Part shown: positions 9,269 to 17,442 of the stretch, piece after piece
Position numbering within the stretch: position 1 is the stretch's first letter
Layout: every line of letters starts with the position of its first letter
From: Streptomyces sp. BHT-5-2
Lineage (GTDB): Bacteria > Actinomycetota > Actinomycetes > Streptomycetales > Streptomycetaceae
NCBI RefSeq assembly: GCF_019774615.1
Contig: NZ_CP081496.1
Location: 558,001-622,000 of the forward strand
Length of the DNA stretch: 64,000 nt
Reading direction: 5' to 3'
Program-made: the position numbers and the translations under genes
Notes under the pieces: generated by a model
Told to the model about the DNA's origin: nothing
The model's database searches: none
What the model saw: the letters and a program-made list of their open reading frames with translations, nothing else

Positions 9269-9502
9269 GGCCGACTTCCTCTGCTTTCCCTGGTTTGGCT
9301 CTGTGCGGCTCCGGATCTCAGGGGTTGCCGAGCCGGAGCGCGTCGTTCGATCGTCCCACCTACCAGCCGGTACACGGTAACCAGCTACGAATTCCGGAAA
9401 GACTCTTCCACCATACGAGAAGTGGTCGCCCGGGCGGAACCCCTACCGCCCCACACGAATCAGCCACCGCGCGCACGCGGGCACGGCCGGGGCGGAAACG
9501 AC

Positions 9503-9536
9503 CGTGGGCGCCCCTCCCGGAGGAGGGACGCCCACG
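9503..9536. terminator. strong hairpin, probable end of the candidate small RNA
   Basis: Near-perfect inverted repeat with arms CGTGGGCG...CCCTCC and GGAGGG..CGCCCACG, lying in the malic enzyme-helicase gap. Confidence 0.6.
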
Positions 9537-9640
9537 CCGTTGCTGATGACACCGACCCGCCATGCTCGCCTCGCGGCAAGTGGTCGCTCGTAGCGACGAT
9601 GGTTGGGCCCGGGGGCTTGGATCGAGCCGGTGCCGCCACC
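9503..9640 (-). ncRNA. candidate small non-coding RNA between malic enzyme and HelD-like gene
   Basis: The 473-base gap 9269-9741 holds no credible coding sequence. On the minus strand a -10-like TAGCCT (about 9640) is followed by about 130 bases with several short inverted repeats, ending in the strong hairpin 9503-9536. I recall a small RNA reported at the equivalent place in S. coelicolor (scr2952), but this is memory and the strand was not verified. The 5' end is inferred only from the -10-like hexamer. Confidence 0.35.
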
Positions 9641-9724
9641 AAGGCTAACAAACCATCCCGGCAAGCGAATCCCGTCCCGCGCACCCGATTTCACAACCCC
9701 TCGGATGGCAGCACACAGGCTCCG

Positions 9725-9742
9725 GGCCCCGGCTCCGGGGCC
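9725..9742. terminator. hairpin at the helicase stop
   Basis: GGCCCCGG-CT-CCGGGGCC palindrome touching the helicase stop codon; a short GC-only stem without a T run. Confidence 0.45.
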
Positions 9743-12171
9743 TAGTCGCGCAGCAGGTCCGGGACGCCGGACTCGTCCGGGTCGTCCGGGGCGGCGGAGA
9801 GCACCGTCAGCTGCTGGGTGGCGCGGGTCAGGGCGACGTAGAGGACCCGCAGGCCGGCCGGGGACTCGTCGGCGATCTCGGCGGGCGAGACCACCAGGGT
9901 GGCGTCGTACTCCAGGCCCTTGGCCTCCAGGGAGCCCAGCGCCACCACGCGGTCGCCGAGGCCGGCCAGCCAGTCGCGGGCCTGTGCGCGGCGGCGCATC
10001 GCCACCACGACACCGACCGTGCCCTCGACCTCGGCCAGCAGCCGTTCGGCCTCGGCGACGGTGGCCCGGGCCAGCGCCTCGTCGGCGGTGCCGGCCGCGC
10101 CCCCGGCGCCGCCGACGACGCCGAAGCGCGGCTCCAGGCCGGTCGAGCGGACCGCCCTGGGGGCCGGGGTGCCGGGCATGGCCAGGGCCAGCACCCGGGA
10201 CGCCAGCTCGGCGATCTCGGCCGGGTTGCGGTAGTTCACGGTGAGGGTGAAACGGCGGCGCGGACGGGTGCCGAGCGCCTCGTCGCGGGCCTCGGCGGCC
10301 TCGTCCGGGTCCGACCACGAGGACTGCGCCGGGTCGCCGACCACGGTCCAGGTGGCGTGCCGGCCGCGGCGGCCGACCATCCGCCACTGCATCGGCGTCA
10401 GGTCCTGGGCCTCGTCGACGATGACATGGGCGTAGTCGGTGCGCTCCTCCTCCAGGCGCTCCCTGCGGCCCCGGCCGGCGGAGAGCCGGTCCGCGTAGGT
10501 GGTCAGCTCCTCCAGGCCGGTCAGCTGGTCCAGCGGGTCGGCCTCGCGGGGGCGGGCCGGCCGGGCGGGGGCGCCCAGGATCTGCTGGAGCTCGTCCAGC
10601 AGCGCGACGTCGTGCACCGACAGCGGGCCCCGGCCGTCGTCGCCCAACCGTCTCAGCGAGCGGGCGAGTTGGCGCACCTCGCGGGGGTTGAGCAGGCGGC
10701 GCGCCCAGCGGCCGAGGCGGCGCTCGTCGGCCATCGCGGCCAGGACGCCGCGCGGGGTGAGCTCCGGCCACCAGGCGTCGAGGAACGCCTGGAAGTCGGG
10801 TTCGGTGACGAGGTCCTCGTCGAAGCCCTGGCGGGCCTCGGCGGCCAGCTCCGGGTCCGAGTAGCGGCGGGCGGCGCCGGACTTGGCCCACAGGGCGTCC
10901 AGGATCAGCCGGCGGGCCCGCGGGCGCAGGAGGTTGACCGGGGCGGTGCCGCCCAGCGCGGACTGGCGGACGGCGCGCAGCTCGGCCTCGTCCAGTTCGA
11001 GCCGGGTGCCGAAGGCGACGACGCGCAGGCGGGTCGGCGGGGCCGGGGCGTCGCCGGCCGGGGCGGCGAGGTCCTCCAGGGACAGCTGGGCGTCCTCGGT
11101 GGCGCGGGCCCGGGACGGGGCGGGCGCGGCCCCCTCCAGGGACCCGCGGGCCGCCTTGCGCAGCAGCTTCTGCATCCGCGCCGAGCCCTTGACGCGGGCG
11201 ACCGCGGGCGGGTCGTAGGCGGTCGCCTCGGCGCCCTCGACGAGCGAGCCGAGCGCCCGGATGGCGACCTGCCCCTCCTCGCCGAGGGAGGGCAGCACGC
11301 CCTCGGTGTAGGCGACCAGCAGCGGGGTCGGGGAGACGATCAGGATGCCGCCGGCGTAGCGGCGGCGGTCCTGGTAGAGGAGGTAGGCGGCGCGGTGCAG
11401 GGCGACCGCGGTCTTGCCGGTGCCGGGCCCGCCCTCGACCTCGGTGACGGAGGCGGCGGGGGCCCGGATGACCATGTCCTGCTCGGCCTGGATGGAGGAG
11501 ACGATGTCCCGCATGGTGTGGCTGCGGGCCCGGCCCAGCGCGGCCATCAGCGCGCCGTCGCCGACCGCCGGCAGCTCCCGGCCGTCCAGGGTGGCGGTGA
11601 CCTCCGGGCGCATCAGGTCGTCCTCGACGCCCAGCACCCGGCGGCCCTTGGAGCGGATCACCCGGCGGCGGACGACCCGTCCGGGGGCGACCGGGGTGGC
11701 GCGGTAGAAGGGCGCGGCGGCCGGCGCCCGCCAGTCGATGACCAGCGGGGAGTAGTCCGCGTCCAGGACCCCGAGGCGGCCGATGTGCAGCGTCTCGGCG
11801 ATGGCGGCGCGGCCGTCCCGGATGACGCCGTCGGCGGGCTCGACGGAGGTGTGGGCGCCGTCCGGGCCCTTCTTGCCGTCCTTGCCCAGGAGCAGGTCGA
11901 TCCGGCCGAAGAGGAAGTCCTCGTACTCGGAGTTGAGCCGGTGGAGGTGGACGCCGGCCTGGAAGACCTGGGCGTCGCGTTCGGCGAGCGCGCCGGGCGT
12001 GCCGACCTGGCCGCGCTTGGCGGCGTCGTCCATCAGGAACTCGGCCTCGTGGATCTTCTCCTCGAGGCGCCGGTAGACGCGGTCGAGATGTGCCTGCTCG
12101 GCCTCGATCTCGCGGTCCCGAACGGAATCCGGTGCGTGGTCCGGTGCGTGCGTGGCGTTGTGCGCGGCCAC
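9742..12171 (-). CDS. helD: HelD/HelR-like superfamily 1 ATPase, RNA polymerase-associated helicase
   Basis: 809-residue UvrD/Rep-like ATPase. Order: N-terminal antiparallel coiled coil (about 17-95, DREIEAEQAHLDRVYRRLEEK...), a SPLVIDWRAPAAAPFYRA segment typical of HelD proteins, Walker A VEGGPGTGKTAVALHRAAYLLY, a large insert, Walker B HVIVDEAQDLTPMQW, then VVGDPAQSSW, VNYRNPAEIAELA and LYVALTRATQQLTVL. HelD proteins free stalled RNA polymerase; Streptomyces HelR gives rifamycin tolerance. Which subfamily this is cannot be settled here, as no complete rifamycin-associated element is seen upstream. GTG 12171 follows a G-rich stretch at short spacing. Confidence 0.88.
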   Translation of the reverse strand: MAAHNATHAPDHAPDSVRDREIEAEQAHLDRVYRRLEEKIHEAEFLMDDAAKRGQVGTPGALAERDAQVFQAGVHLHRLNSEYEDFLFGRIDLLLGKDGKKGPDGAHTSVEPADGVIRDGRAAIAETLHIGRLGVLDADYSPLVIDWRAPAAAPFYRATPVAPGRVVRRRVIRSKGRRVLGVEDDLMRPEVTATLDGRELPAVGDGALMAALGRARSHTMRDIVSSIQAEQDMVIRAPAASVTEVEGGPGTGKTAVALHRAAYLLYQDRRRYAGGILIVSPTPLLVAYTEGVLPSLGEEGQVAIRALGSLVEGAEATAYDPPAVARVKGSARMQKLLRKAARGSLEGAAPAPSRARATEDAQLSLEDLAAPAGDAPAPPTRLRVVAFGTRLELDEAELRAVRQSALGGTAPVNLLRPRARRLILDALWAKSGAARRYSDPELAAEARQGFDEDLVTEPDFQAFLDAWWPELTPRGVLAAMADERRLGRWARRLLNPREVRQLARSLRRLGDDGRGPLSVHDVALLDELQQILGAPARPARPREADPLDQLTGLEELTTYADRLSAGRGRRERLEEERTDYAHVIVDEAQDLTPMQWRMVGRRGRHATWTVVGDPAQSSWSDPDEAAEARDEALGTRPRRRFTLTVNYRNPAEIAELASRVLALAMPGTPAPRAVRSTGLEPRFGVVGGAGGAAGTADEALARATVAEAERLLAEVEGTVGVVVAMRRRAQARDWLAGLGDRVVALGSLEAKGLEYDATLVVSPAEIADESPAGLRVLYVALTRATQQLTVLSAAPDDPDESGVPDLLRD

Positions 12172-12375
12172 CCAAGCCCCCTTCTGCTGTGCGTAGGGCA
12201 GCCGTCAACCGTACGCGAACCCGGCACGGTGCGCACCTGGAGGTATGGACAAAACCGGACGTCGGCGGTCGGATGTTGACTCGGAAGGCGGTTCGGTCGG
12301 GCAGACCCGGCCAAAGCGGTCGGATGCCGGGCGCCGGTCACCGGATCCGGCCACGGGGGCGAACCCGGCCGCGCG

Positions 12376-12969
12376 TCACACGGCCCCCGCGGTCCGCCGC
12401 CGGTGCCGGGCGACCCGGGCGCGGTTGCCGCAGACCTCGCTGGAGCACCAGCGGCGGCGCCGGCCGCGCGAGGTGTCCAGGTAGACCAGCGGGCAGCCGT
12501 CGCCGGCGCACTGCCGCAGCCGGCCGCGCGCCGCCGGGTCGGTGAGCAGCGCGACGGCGTCCCGGGCCACCGCGGCCAGCAGCCCGGCACAGTCGGGCGG
12601 ACCGGCCAGGGCGCCGGCGAGCGTGCCGTCCGGGCCGCGGACCGCACGCACGGCGGGCGGCGCGGCGCACTCGGCCGCGGTGTTGAGCAGCGCCAGGTCG
12701 GCCGCGGCGGCCCGGCCGCGCACCTCGGCCCGGACGACCCGGCCCAGCAGCTCGCGCAGCGCCTGGAAACGGGCGACCCAGCCGGCGTCGACGGCGTCGA
12801 GCGGGGCGCCGGGCGGCACCACTCCCGCGCCGGTCAGCCAGGCGGCCAGCGACGCCGGGCCGGTGAGCCGCTCGCCGGCGGCCGGGGCGCCGCCGGCGGT
12901 GGCCACCAGGTCCAGACAGATCCGCCCGCAGTCGAACCGGAGGTCGTAGAGGGCTGCCATGGCTGCCAT
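12376..12969 (-). CDS. CGNR zinc-finger / ABATE-domain protein (putative stress regulator)
   Basis: 197 residues. The N-terminal ABATE domain (YDLRFDCGRICLDLVATAGG...) is followed by a C-terminal zinc finger with CAGDGCPLVYLDTSRGRRRRWC and CGNRARVARHR; four Cys ligands plus the CGNR signature are present. Such proteins are thought to be DNA-binding regulators; the target is unknown. The first of two ATGs (12969, not 12960) is chosen because AAGGAG sits 10 bases before it. It diverges from the methyltransferase gene at 13222. Confidence 0.85.
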   Translation of the reverse strand: MAAMAALYDLRFDCGRICLDLVATAGGAPAAGERLTGPASLAAWLTGAGVVPPGAPLDAVDAGWVARFQALRELLGRVVRAEVRGRAAAADLALLNTAAECAAPPAVRAVRGPDGTLAGALAGPPDCAGLLAAVARDAVALLTDPAARGRLRQCAGDGCPLVYLDTSRGRRRRWCSSEVCGNRARVARHRRRTAGAV

Positions 12970-13182
12970 GTGCCTGTCACTCCTTGGGAACGGACACGGG
13001 GACACGGGAAAGGGAGCGCCGGGGGCGTACGGGAGCGTTCCCAGGGTGCCCGCCCGCGCCGCCCACCGGAAGGCCGCGGGCGGAGCAGGGCGGCGCGCGG
13101 CGCGCCAAGTGGACGCCCGGCGCGGGCACTTCACGCGGGCACCGGCAGCCCCCGCATGGACGCCGCACCTCGACACCCCGTG

Positions 13183-13214
13183 TAGACACCGCGCGTATAC
13201 ACGTGTTGTATAGT
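13183..13214 (+). promoter_or_regulatory. promoter with overlapping 17-bp palindromic operator, probably giving a leaderless mRNA
   Basis: TAGACA (13183-13188, -35-like) and TATAGT (13209-13214, -10-like) lie 20 bases apart. The -10 overlaps the perfect palindrome TATACA-CGTGT-TGTATA (13196-13212). Transcription should begin at about 13220-13222, on the ATG itself. Confidence 0.55.
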
Positions 13215-13221
13215 CCGCGGC

Positions 13222-13998
13222 ATGTCGTCCTCCCCGCTGCTCAAGAACCGCTCCGCGCTGACCCACAAGCTCGGCTACGCGGTCCGCAACCCGGCCCGGA
13301 TCGCCCCCTACGTCAGGCGCACCGCCCGCGACACCTGGCTGCGCCTGAAGCACCCCGACCACGTCGCGTACTACCGCGCGGTGATGGCCTCGGACACCGG
13401 CCGCAACCCGGAGGCCGCGGTCGGCAGCCGCAGCCACGAACGCTGGCTGGCGCTGGGTGAGATGCAGTTCGACTACCTCGTGGAGCACGGGCTGCGCCCC
13501 GACCACCGGATGCTCGACATCGGCTGCGGCAACCTCCGGGCCGGCTGGCGCTTCATCGCCCACCTGGACACCGGCGGCTACTACGGCATCGACATCTCGC
13601 CGGACATCCTGATAGCCGCCAAGCGGACCCTCGCCACCTACGAACTCCAGGACAAGCTCCCGCATCTGACGATCACTCAGGACCTGAAGCTGGACTTCCT
13701 GCCCGACGCGCACTTCGACATCGTCCACGCGCACAGCGTCTTCTCGCACTCGCCGCTGCCCGTCATCGACGAGTGCCTGGCGCACGTCGGGCGCATCCTG
13801 GCCCCGGGCGGCTTCTTCGACTTCACCTTCGACCGCACCGAGGGCGCCGAACACCAGGTCCTGCGCGAGGACTTCTACTACCGGACCGAGACCCTGCTGC
13901 GGCTGGCCCGCAGGCACGGGCTGGCCGCGCGCTTCATGGAGGACTGGGAGACCCGGCCGCACGGCCAGTCCAAGATCCGGGTGAGCAACCCTGCCTGA
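13222..13998 (+). CDS. class I SAM-dependent methyltransferase
   Basis: 258-residue methyltransferase with motif I LDIGCGNLRAGWRF, the motif II acidic residue in YYGIDIS and motif IV-like HFDIVHAHSVFSH, plus a post-core LAPGGFFDFTFDRTEG. The methyl acceptor is unknown; the N-terminal RRTARDTWLRLKHPDHVAYYRAVMASD resembles methyltransferases found in glycan or secondary-metabolite loci. No Shine-Dalgarno precedes ATG 13222, and the -10 hexamer ends only 7 bases before it, so the message is probably leaderless. It is single, divergent from the CGNR gene and convergent with nnaR. Confidence 0.88.
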   Translation: MSSSPLLKNRSALTHKLGYAVRNPARIAPYVRRTARDTWLRLKHPDHVAYYRAVMASDTGRNPEAAVGSRSHERWLALGEMQFDYLVEHGLRPDHRMLDIGCGNLRAGWRFIAHLDTGGYYGIDISPDILIAAKRTLATYELQDKLPHLTITQDLKLDFLPDAHFDIVHAHSVFSHSPLPVIDECLAHVGRILAPGGFFDFTFDRTEGAEHQVLREDFYYRTETLLRLARRHGLAARFMEDWETRPHGQSKIRVSNPA

Positions 13999-14036
13999 GG
14001 GGCGCGGCGGCCCGTCAGGCCCGCGTCAGACCCGCC

Positions 14037-15236
14037 TCAGCGCCCGTCCCCGTACTCCCCGGAGTACTTCCCGGACTCCGCCGCCGCGTCCAGGGCCAGC
14101 CGGTAGCCGCGCTTGACCACCGTCTGGATCAGCCGGGGCTCCCCCAGCGCCGTCCGCAGCCGCGCCATCGCGGTCTCCACCGCGTGCTCGTCCCGGCCGG
14201 CACCCGGCAGCACCCGCAGCAGTTCGGCGCGGGCCACCACCCAGCCGGGGCGGCGGGCCAGGGCGCGCAGCAGCGCCATCCCGGCGGGCGGCACCGGGCG
14301 CAGCGCGCCGTCCACCACGGCGGCCCGGCCGCGGATCTCCAGCCGCCGGCCGGCGACCGGCAACGGCGGTATCCGGCCCGGGAGTTCCCGGCACAGCAGC
14401 TGCACCAGCGGGCCCAGCCGGAACCGCTCCGGCTGCCGGTTGGGCACCTCCAGCGCCTCCAGCGGGAGCGCCGTCACCGGCCCCACGCACGCCACCAGCA
14501 CGTCCTGCCGCAGCGCGGCCAGCAGCTCCGGCTGGATGCCGCGCTCGGCGGCCCGGCGCAGCAGCGAGGCGGCGGCCGGCGCGCTGGTGAACGTCACCGC
14601 GTCCAGGCCACGCGCCAGGACGGCGTCCAGCAGCCGGTCCACGGGCCCGAGGTCGGTCGGCGGCATCCAGCGGTAGACGGGCACCCCGATCACCTCCGCG
14701 CCGCCGGCCCGCAGCGACTCGACGAACCCCGGCAGCGGCTCCCCGTGCAGCTGGACGGCGATCCGCCGCCCGGCGACGCCCGCCGCCATCAGATGGTCGA
14801 GCACCTCCGCCATCGACTCCGAGGCCGGCGACCACTTCTCGGTCAGACCGGCCGCCCGGATCGCGCCGCGCACCTTCGGGCCGCGGGCCAGCAGTTCCGT
14901 CCCGGCCAGCCGGCCCAGCAGCGCCTCGCCCAGTCCCCAGCCGTCCGCCGCCTCGATCCAGCCGCGGAACCCGATGGCGGTGGTGGCCACCACCACGTCC
15001 GGCGGTTCGTCGGCCAGCGCGCGGGTGACGGCGAGCAGTTCGGCGTCGTCCGACAGCGGCACGATGCGCAGCGCCGGGGCGTGCACCACCTGGGCGCCGC
15101 GGCGCTCCAGCAGCGCGCCCAGCTCCTCGGCCCGGCGGGCCGCCGTCACCCCGACGGTGAAGCCTTCCAACGGGCGCAGCGCCCGGCCCCGTTCCGCGGG
15201 CTCCCGCCCGGCGTCCTCCTGCTGCTGATCGTGCAT
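14037..15236 (-). CDS. nnaR: nitrate/nitrite assimilation regulator NnaR (HemD-like domain fused to a winged helix)
   Basis: 399 residues. Residues about 20-285 are a uroporphyrinogen-III synthase (HemD)-like domain (LEGFTVGVTAARR, VVVATTAIGFRGW, DAVTFTSAPAAASL). Residues about 300-385 are an OmpR/PhoB-type winged helix (RRLEIRGRAAVVDG, HAVETAMARLRTALGEPRLIQTVVKRGYRL). This fusion next to narK matches S. coelicolor NnaR, known as a co-activator with GlnR of nitrate/nitrite genes. It lies downstream of narK on the same strand. ATG 15236 is chosen; GGGGCGGACC precedes it. HemD catalysis is not expected to be its main role. Confidence 0.85.
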   Translation of the reverse strand: MHDQQQEDAGREPAERGRALRPLEGFTVGVTAARRAEELGALLERRGAQVVHAPALRIVPLSDDAELLAVTRALADEPPDVVVATTAIGFRGWIEAADGWGLGEALLGRLAGTELLARGPKVRGAIRAAGLTEKWSPASESMAEVLDHLMAAGVAGRRIAVQLHGEPLPGFVESLRAGGAEVIGVPVYRWMPPTDLGPVDRLLDAVLARGLDAVTFTSAPAAASLLRRAAERGIQPELLAALRQDVLVACVGPVTALPLEALEVPNRQPERFRLGPLVQLLCRELPGRIPPLPVAGRRLEIRGRAAVVDGALRPVPPAGMALLRALARRPGWVVARAELLRVLPGAGRDEHAVETAMARLRTALGEPRLIQTVVKRGYRLALDAAAESGKYSGEYGDGR

Positions 15237-15377
15237 CGGTCCGCCCCGCTCCGCCCCGAGTGGTCTGTTGCGCCGTGCGCTCCGTCCGCGGCGGGCCCGG
15301 GTGCCGCCGCGGCCCCGGCGCAACCCGCGCCGGATGTCGAGCCTGCCAACAGCGCATGACAGGCCCGGTGCGCCAGT

Positions 15378-15393
15378 ATTTCCCCGCTGTTAC
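15378..15393 (-). promoter_or_regulatory. GlnR-box-like half pair upstream of nnaR
   Basis: Minus strand reads GTAAC, six bases, GAAAT, close to the GlnR pattern gTnAC-n6-GaAAc with one mismatch in the second element. It is 142 bases upstream of the nnaR start, in the narK-nnaR gap. Confidence 0.35.
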
Positions 15394-15418
15394 GGAAGCG
15401 CCTCCCGGGGCGCGGTTT

Positions 15419-16828
15419 TCAGACGTCCGCGTATACGGTGCGGCGCGCCCCGTCCGGCTCCTCCACGGCCGTCCCGCGCTCCGGCCGGCGCACGTACACC
15501 GCCCAGGTGACCACCCCGCACACCACGTAGAACACCAGGAACGCGGCGAACGCGCCCGCCCCGGAGCCGGTGGCGGCGAACGCCTCCCGAAAGGCGAGGT
15601 TGATGCCCAGCCCGCCGAGCGCGCCGACCGCCCCGATCAGCCCCATCGCGGCCCCCGAGAGCCGCCGCCCCTCGGCCGCGGCCGCCTCGCCGGCCAGCCC
15701 CCGGTGCACCGCCCGGGCCAGGAAGATGCCCGGGATCATCTTGTAGGTGGCGCCGTTGCCCAGGCCGGTGAGCAGGAACAGCGCGGTGAAACCGGCGAGG
15801 AACAGCGACAGCGAGTGCGCCGCCGAGGCGGCCAGCACCGCCCCGGTGGCCAGGCCCATCGCCACGAAGCCGCCCAGGGTGATCCGCGCGCCGCCGTACC
15901 GGTCCGCGAGCCAGCCGCCGGCGGGCCGGGCCAGCGACCCCAGCAGCGGCCCGAGGAAGGTCAGCGACGCCGCCTGGAGCGGGGTGCGCGCGAACTGGCT
16001 CTGGAGGATCAGCCCGAAGGCGAAGCTGTAGCCGATGAACGACCCGAAGGTGCCGACGTAGAGCAGCGCCATCACCCAGGTGTGCCGGTCCCGGGCCGCC
16101 GCCACGGCCGCCCCGGCGTCGTTGGCCACCGGCCCGAGGTTGTCCATGAACAGCGCGGCCAGCACCGCCGCCAGCACGATCAGCGGCAGGTACACGGCGA
16201 GCACCAGCCGCGGCCGGGCGGCTCCTGCCGTGCCGATCACCAGCAGCCCCAGCAACTGGACCACCGGCACCCCGAGGTTGCCGCCGCCGGCGTTCAGCCC
16301 CAGCGCCCAGCCCTTCCTCCGCAGCGGGAAGAAGGCGTTGATGTTCGTCATCGACGAGGCGAAGTTGCCACCGCCGACACCGGCCAGCGCGGCCACCGCC
16401 AGGAACACCCCGTACGGCGTCCCCGGCTCCATCACGATCGCCGCGGCCACCGCCGGCACCACCAGCAGCAGCGCGCTGAAGACCGTCCAGTTGCGCCCGC
16501 CGAACCGCGCCACGGCGAAGGTGTACGGCACCCGCAGCACCGCGCCCACCGCCGTCGGCACCGCCACCAGGAAGAACTTCCCGGCCGGGTCGATCCCGTA
16601 CTCCGGCCCCATGAACAGCACCATCACCGACCACAAGCTCCACACGGAGAAGCCGATGTGCTCGGTCAGCACCGACAGGACGAGGTTGCGCCGGGCGATC
16701 CGCTCCCCGGACTCCCGCCAGAACGCCTCGTCCTCCGGGTCCCAGCGCTCGATCCAGCGCCGCCCCCTCCTCACCCGGCCACCCGTGCTGCGGGTGGCCG
16801 CGGTCTCCGTCGCGGTCTGGGCCGTCAT
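15419..16828 (-). CDS. narK: NarK-type nitrate/nitrite transporter (MFS)
   Basis: 469-residue membrane transporter, about 12 helices, moving nitrate in or nitrite out. The family's nitrate signatures are clear: GVGGGNFASSMTNINAFFP in helix 5 and a Gly-rich GLNAGGGNLGVPVVQLL in the second half of the same domain, plus VPYTFAVARFGGRNW. The basic-rich N-terminal cytoplasmic stretch (about 1-65) is typical of actinobacterial NarK. GGGAGG precedes ATG 16828 at ideal spacing. A GlnR-like box lies 84-110 bases upstream, and nnaR follows; together they form a nitrogen-regulated nitrate module. Confidence 0.93.
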   Translation of the reverse strand: MTAQTATETAATRSTGGRVRRGRRWIERWDPEDEAFWRESGERIARRNLVLSVLTEHIGFSVWSLWSVMVLFMGPEYGIDPAGKFFLVAVPTAVGAVLRVPYTFAVARFGGRNWTVFSALLLVVPAVAAAIVMEPGTPYGVFLAVAALAGVGGGNFASSMTNINAFFPLRRKGWALGLNAGGGNLGVPVVQLLGLLVIGTAGAARPRLVLAVYLPLIVLAAVLAALFMDNLGPVANDAGAAVAAARDRHTWVMALLYVGTFGSFIGYSFAFGLILQSQFARTPLQAASLTFLGPLLGSLARPAGGWLADRYGGARITLGGFVAMGLATGAVLAASAAHSLSLFLAGFTALFLLTGLGNGATYKMIPGIFLARAVHRGLAGEAAAAEGRRLSGAAMGLIGAVGALGGLGINLAFREAFAATGSGAGAFAAFLVFYVVCGVVTWAVYVRRPERGTAVEEPDGARRTVYADV

Positions 16829-16911
16829 GGCGCCTCCCAAGGTCGGTGCGGTCCGCGGACCGGGTCCGAACCCGACGCTAGGGACGGCGGGTTAACGCCC
16901 TGTGGCAGCAC

Positions 16912-16938
16912 GTCACCGGCGCGAAACCTTGCGCTCAC
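16912..16938 (-). promoter_or_regulatory. GlnR-type box upstream of narK
   Basis: On the plus strand: GTCAC, six bases, GAAAC, six bases, CTCAC. This fits the Streptomyces GlnR consensus gTnAC-n6-GaAAc with a third half-site. It lies 84-110 bases upstream of narK. It also lies about 500 bases before the cyclase gene on the other strand. Confidence 0.6.
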
Positions 16939-17235
16939 GCGGGGCGGGTGCACGCGGTGAGCCGCCGCAGCACATCCGCGGCGTACGGAGCGGGGGCGGT
17001 GCGCCGCCGTGCACCACGCGCCCCTCCCTTCACCCGAACGGGGTAATGGCACGTGCCGCGGACACTGCCAGCCTTCATATCGGACGCACCGCGTAACCAG
17101 CCCACCACGCTCCGTCGCTACGGGCGACAGGTCCCCCGTGACCTGCCGTTCCGGCGGCGGTCCTCGCCCCCGCCAGGGCGCCACACCCGCCCCCGCAGGG
17201 ATGCCGGGCCCCGACACCGGAAGGAAAGGGATGCC

Positions 17236-17283
17236 ATGCACCGACCCCCGCAGCGGATCACCGGCGGACGGCACGGTTCCTGA
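17236..17283 (+). CDS. 15-residue upstream ORF with a strong ribosome site (candidate leader peptide)
   Basis: Reads MHRPPQRITGGRHGS then stop. AAGGAAAGG sits 6 bases before the ATG, the best ribosome site in this 614-base gap. The peptide is basic (three Arg, two His), has no Asp or Glu, and ends 159 bases before the cyclase start. Two GC-rich hairpins lie between them. It is too short and lacks the acceptor acid for a lasso precursor, so a regulatory leader is more likely. An overlapping ATG at 17231 is spaced too close to the ribosome site. Confidence 0.35.
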   Translation: MHRPPQRITGGRHGS

Positions 17284-17306
17284 CGTCCCCGCCGCGCGAT
17301 CCCCCT

Positions 17307-17332
17307 TGCCGGGGCACCTCCCCGCCCCGGCA
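17307..17332 (+). promoter_or_regulatory. leader hairpin 1 before the cyclase gene
   Basis: TGCCGGGGC / GCCCCGGCA, 9-bp perfect stem with an 8-base loop, 24 bases after the 15-codon ORF. Confidence 0.45.
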
Positions 17333-17343
17333 GCACCGAGGCC

Positions 17344-17366
17344 GGTCCGGCCGCCACGGCCGGACC
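17344..17366 (+). promoter_or_regulatory. leader hairpin 2 before the cyclase gene
   Basis: GGTCCGGCCG-CCA-CGGCCGGACC, 10-bp perfect stem, 3-base loop, 77 bases before the cyclase start. Together with hairpin 1 it forms an attenuator-like leader. Confidence 0.5.
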
Positions 17367-17442
17367 GACCCGCGCACCGCGCTCCCGTCACCCGACCCCC
17401 ACCCCCCGACTGCGCCCCGACGCCGAGGAGCGGTAACCCCCC

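Noticed and set aside
12140..12200. Rifamycin-associated element upstream of the HelD-like gene
   Set aside because: Only GGGGGCTTGG is seen, with no matching inverted half, so the element cannot be claimed.
17053..17283. A 76-codon frame ending in the 15-codon ORF as a lasso precursor
   Set aside because: No lasso leader motif, no Gly start plus Asp/Glu ring acceptor, and poor upstream ribosome site; only the last 15 codons have a good start.
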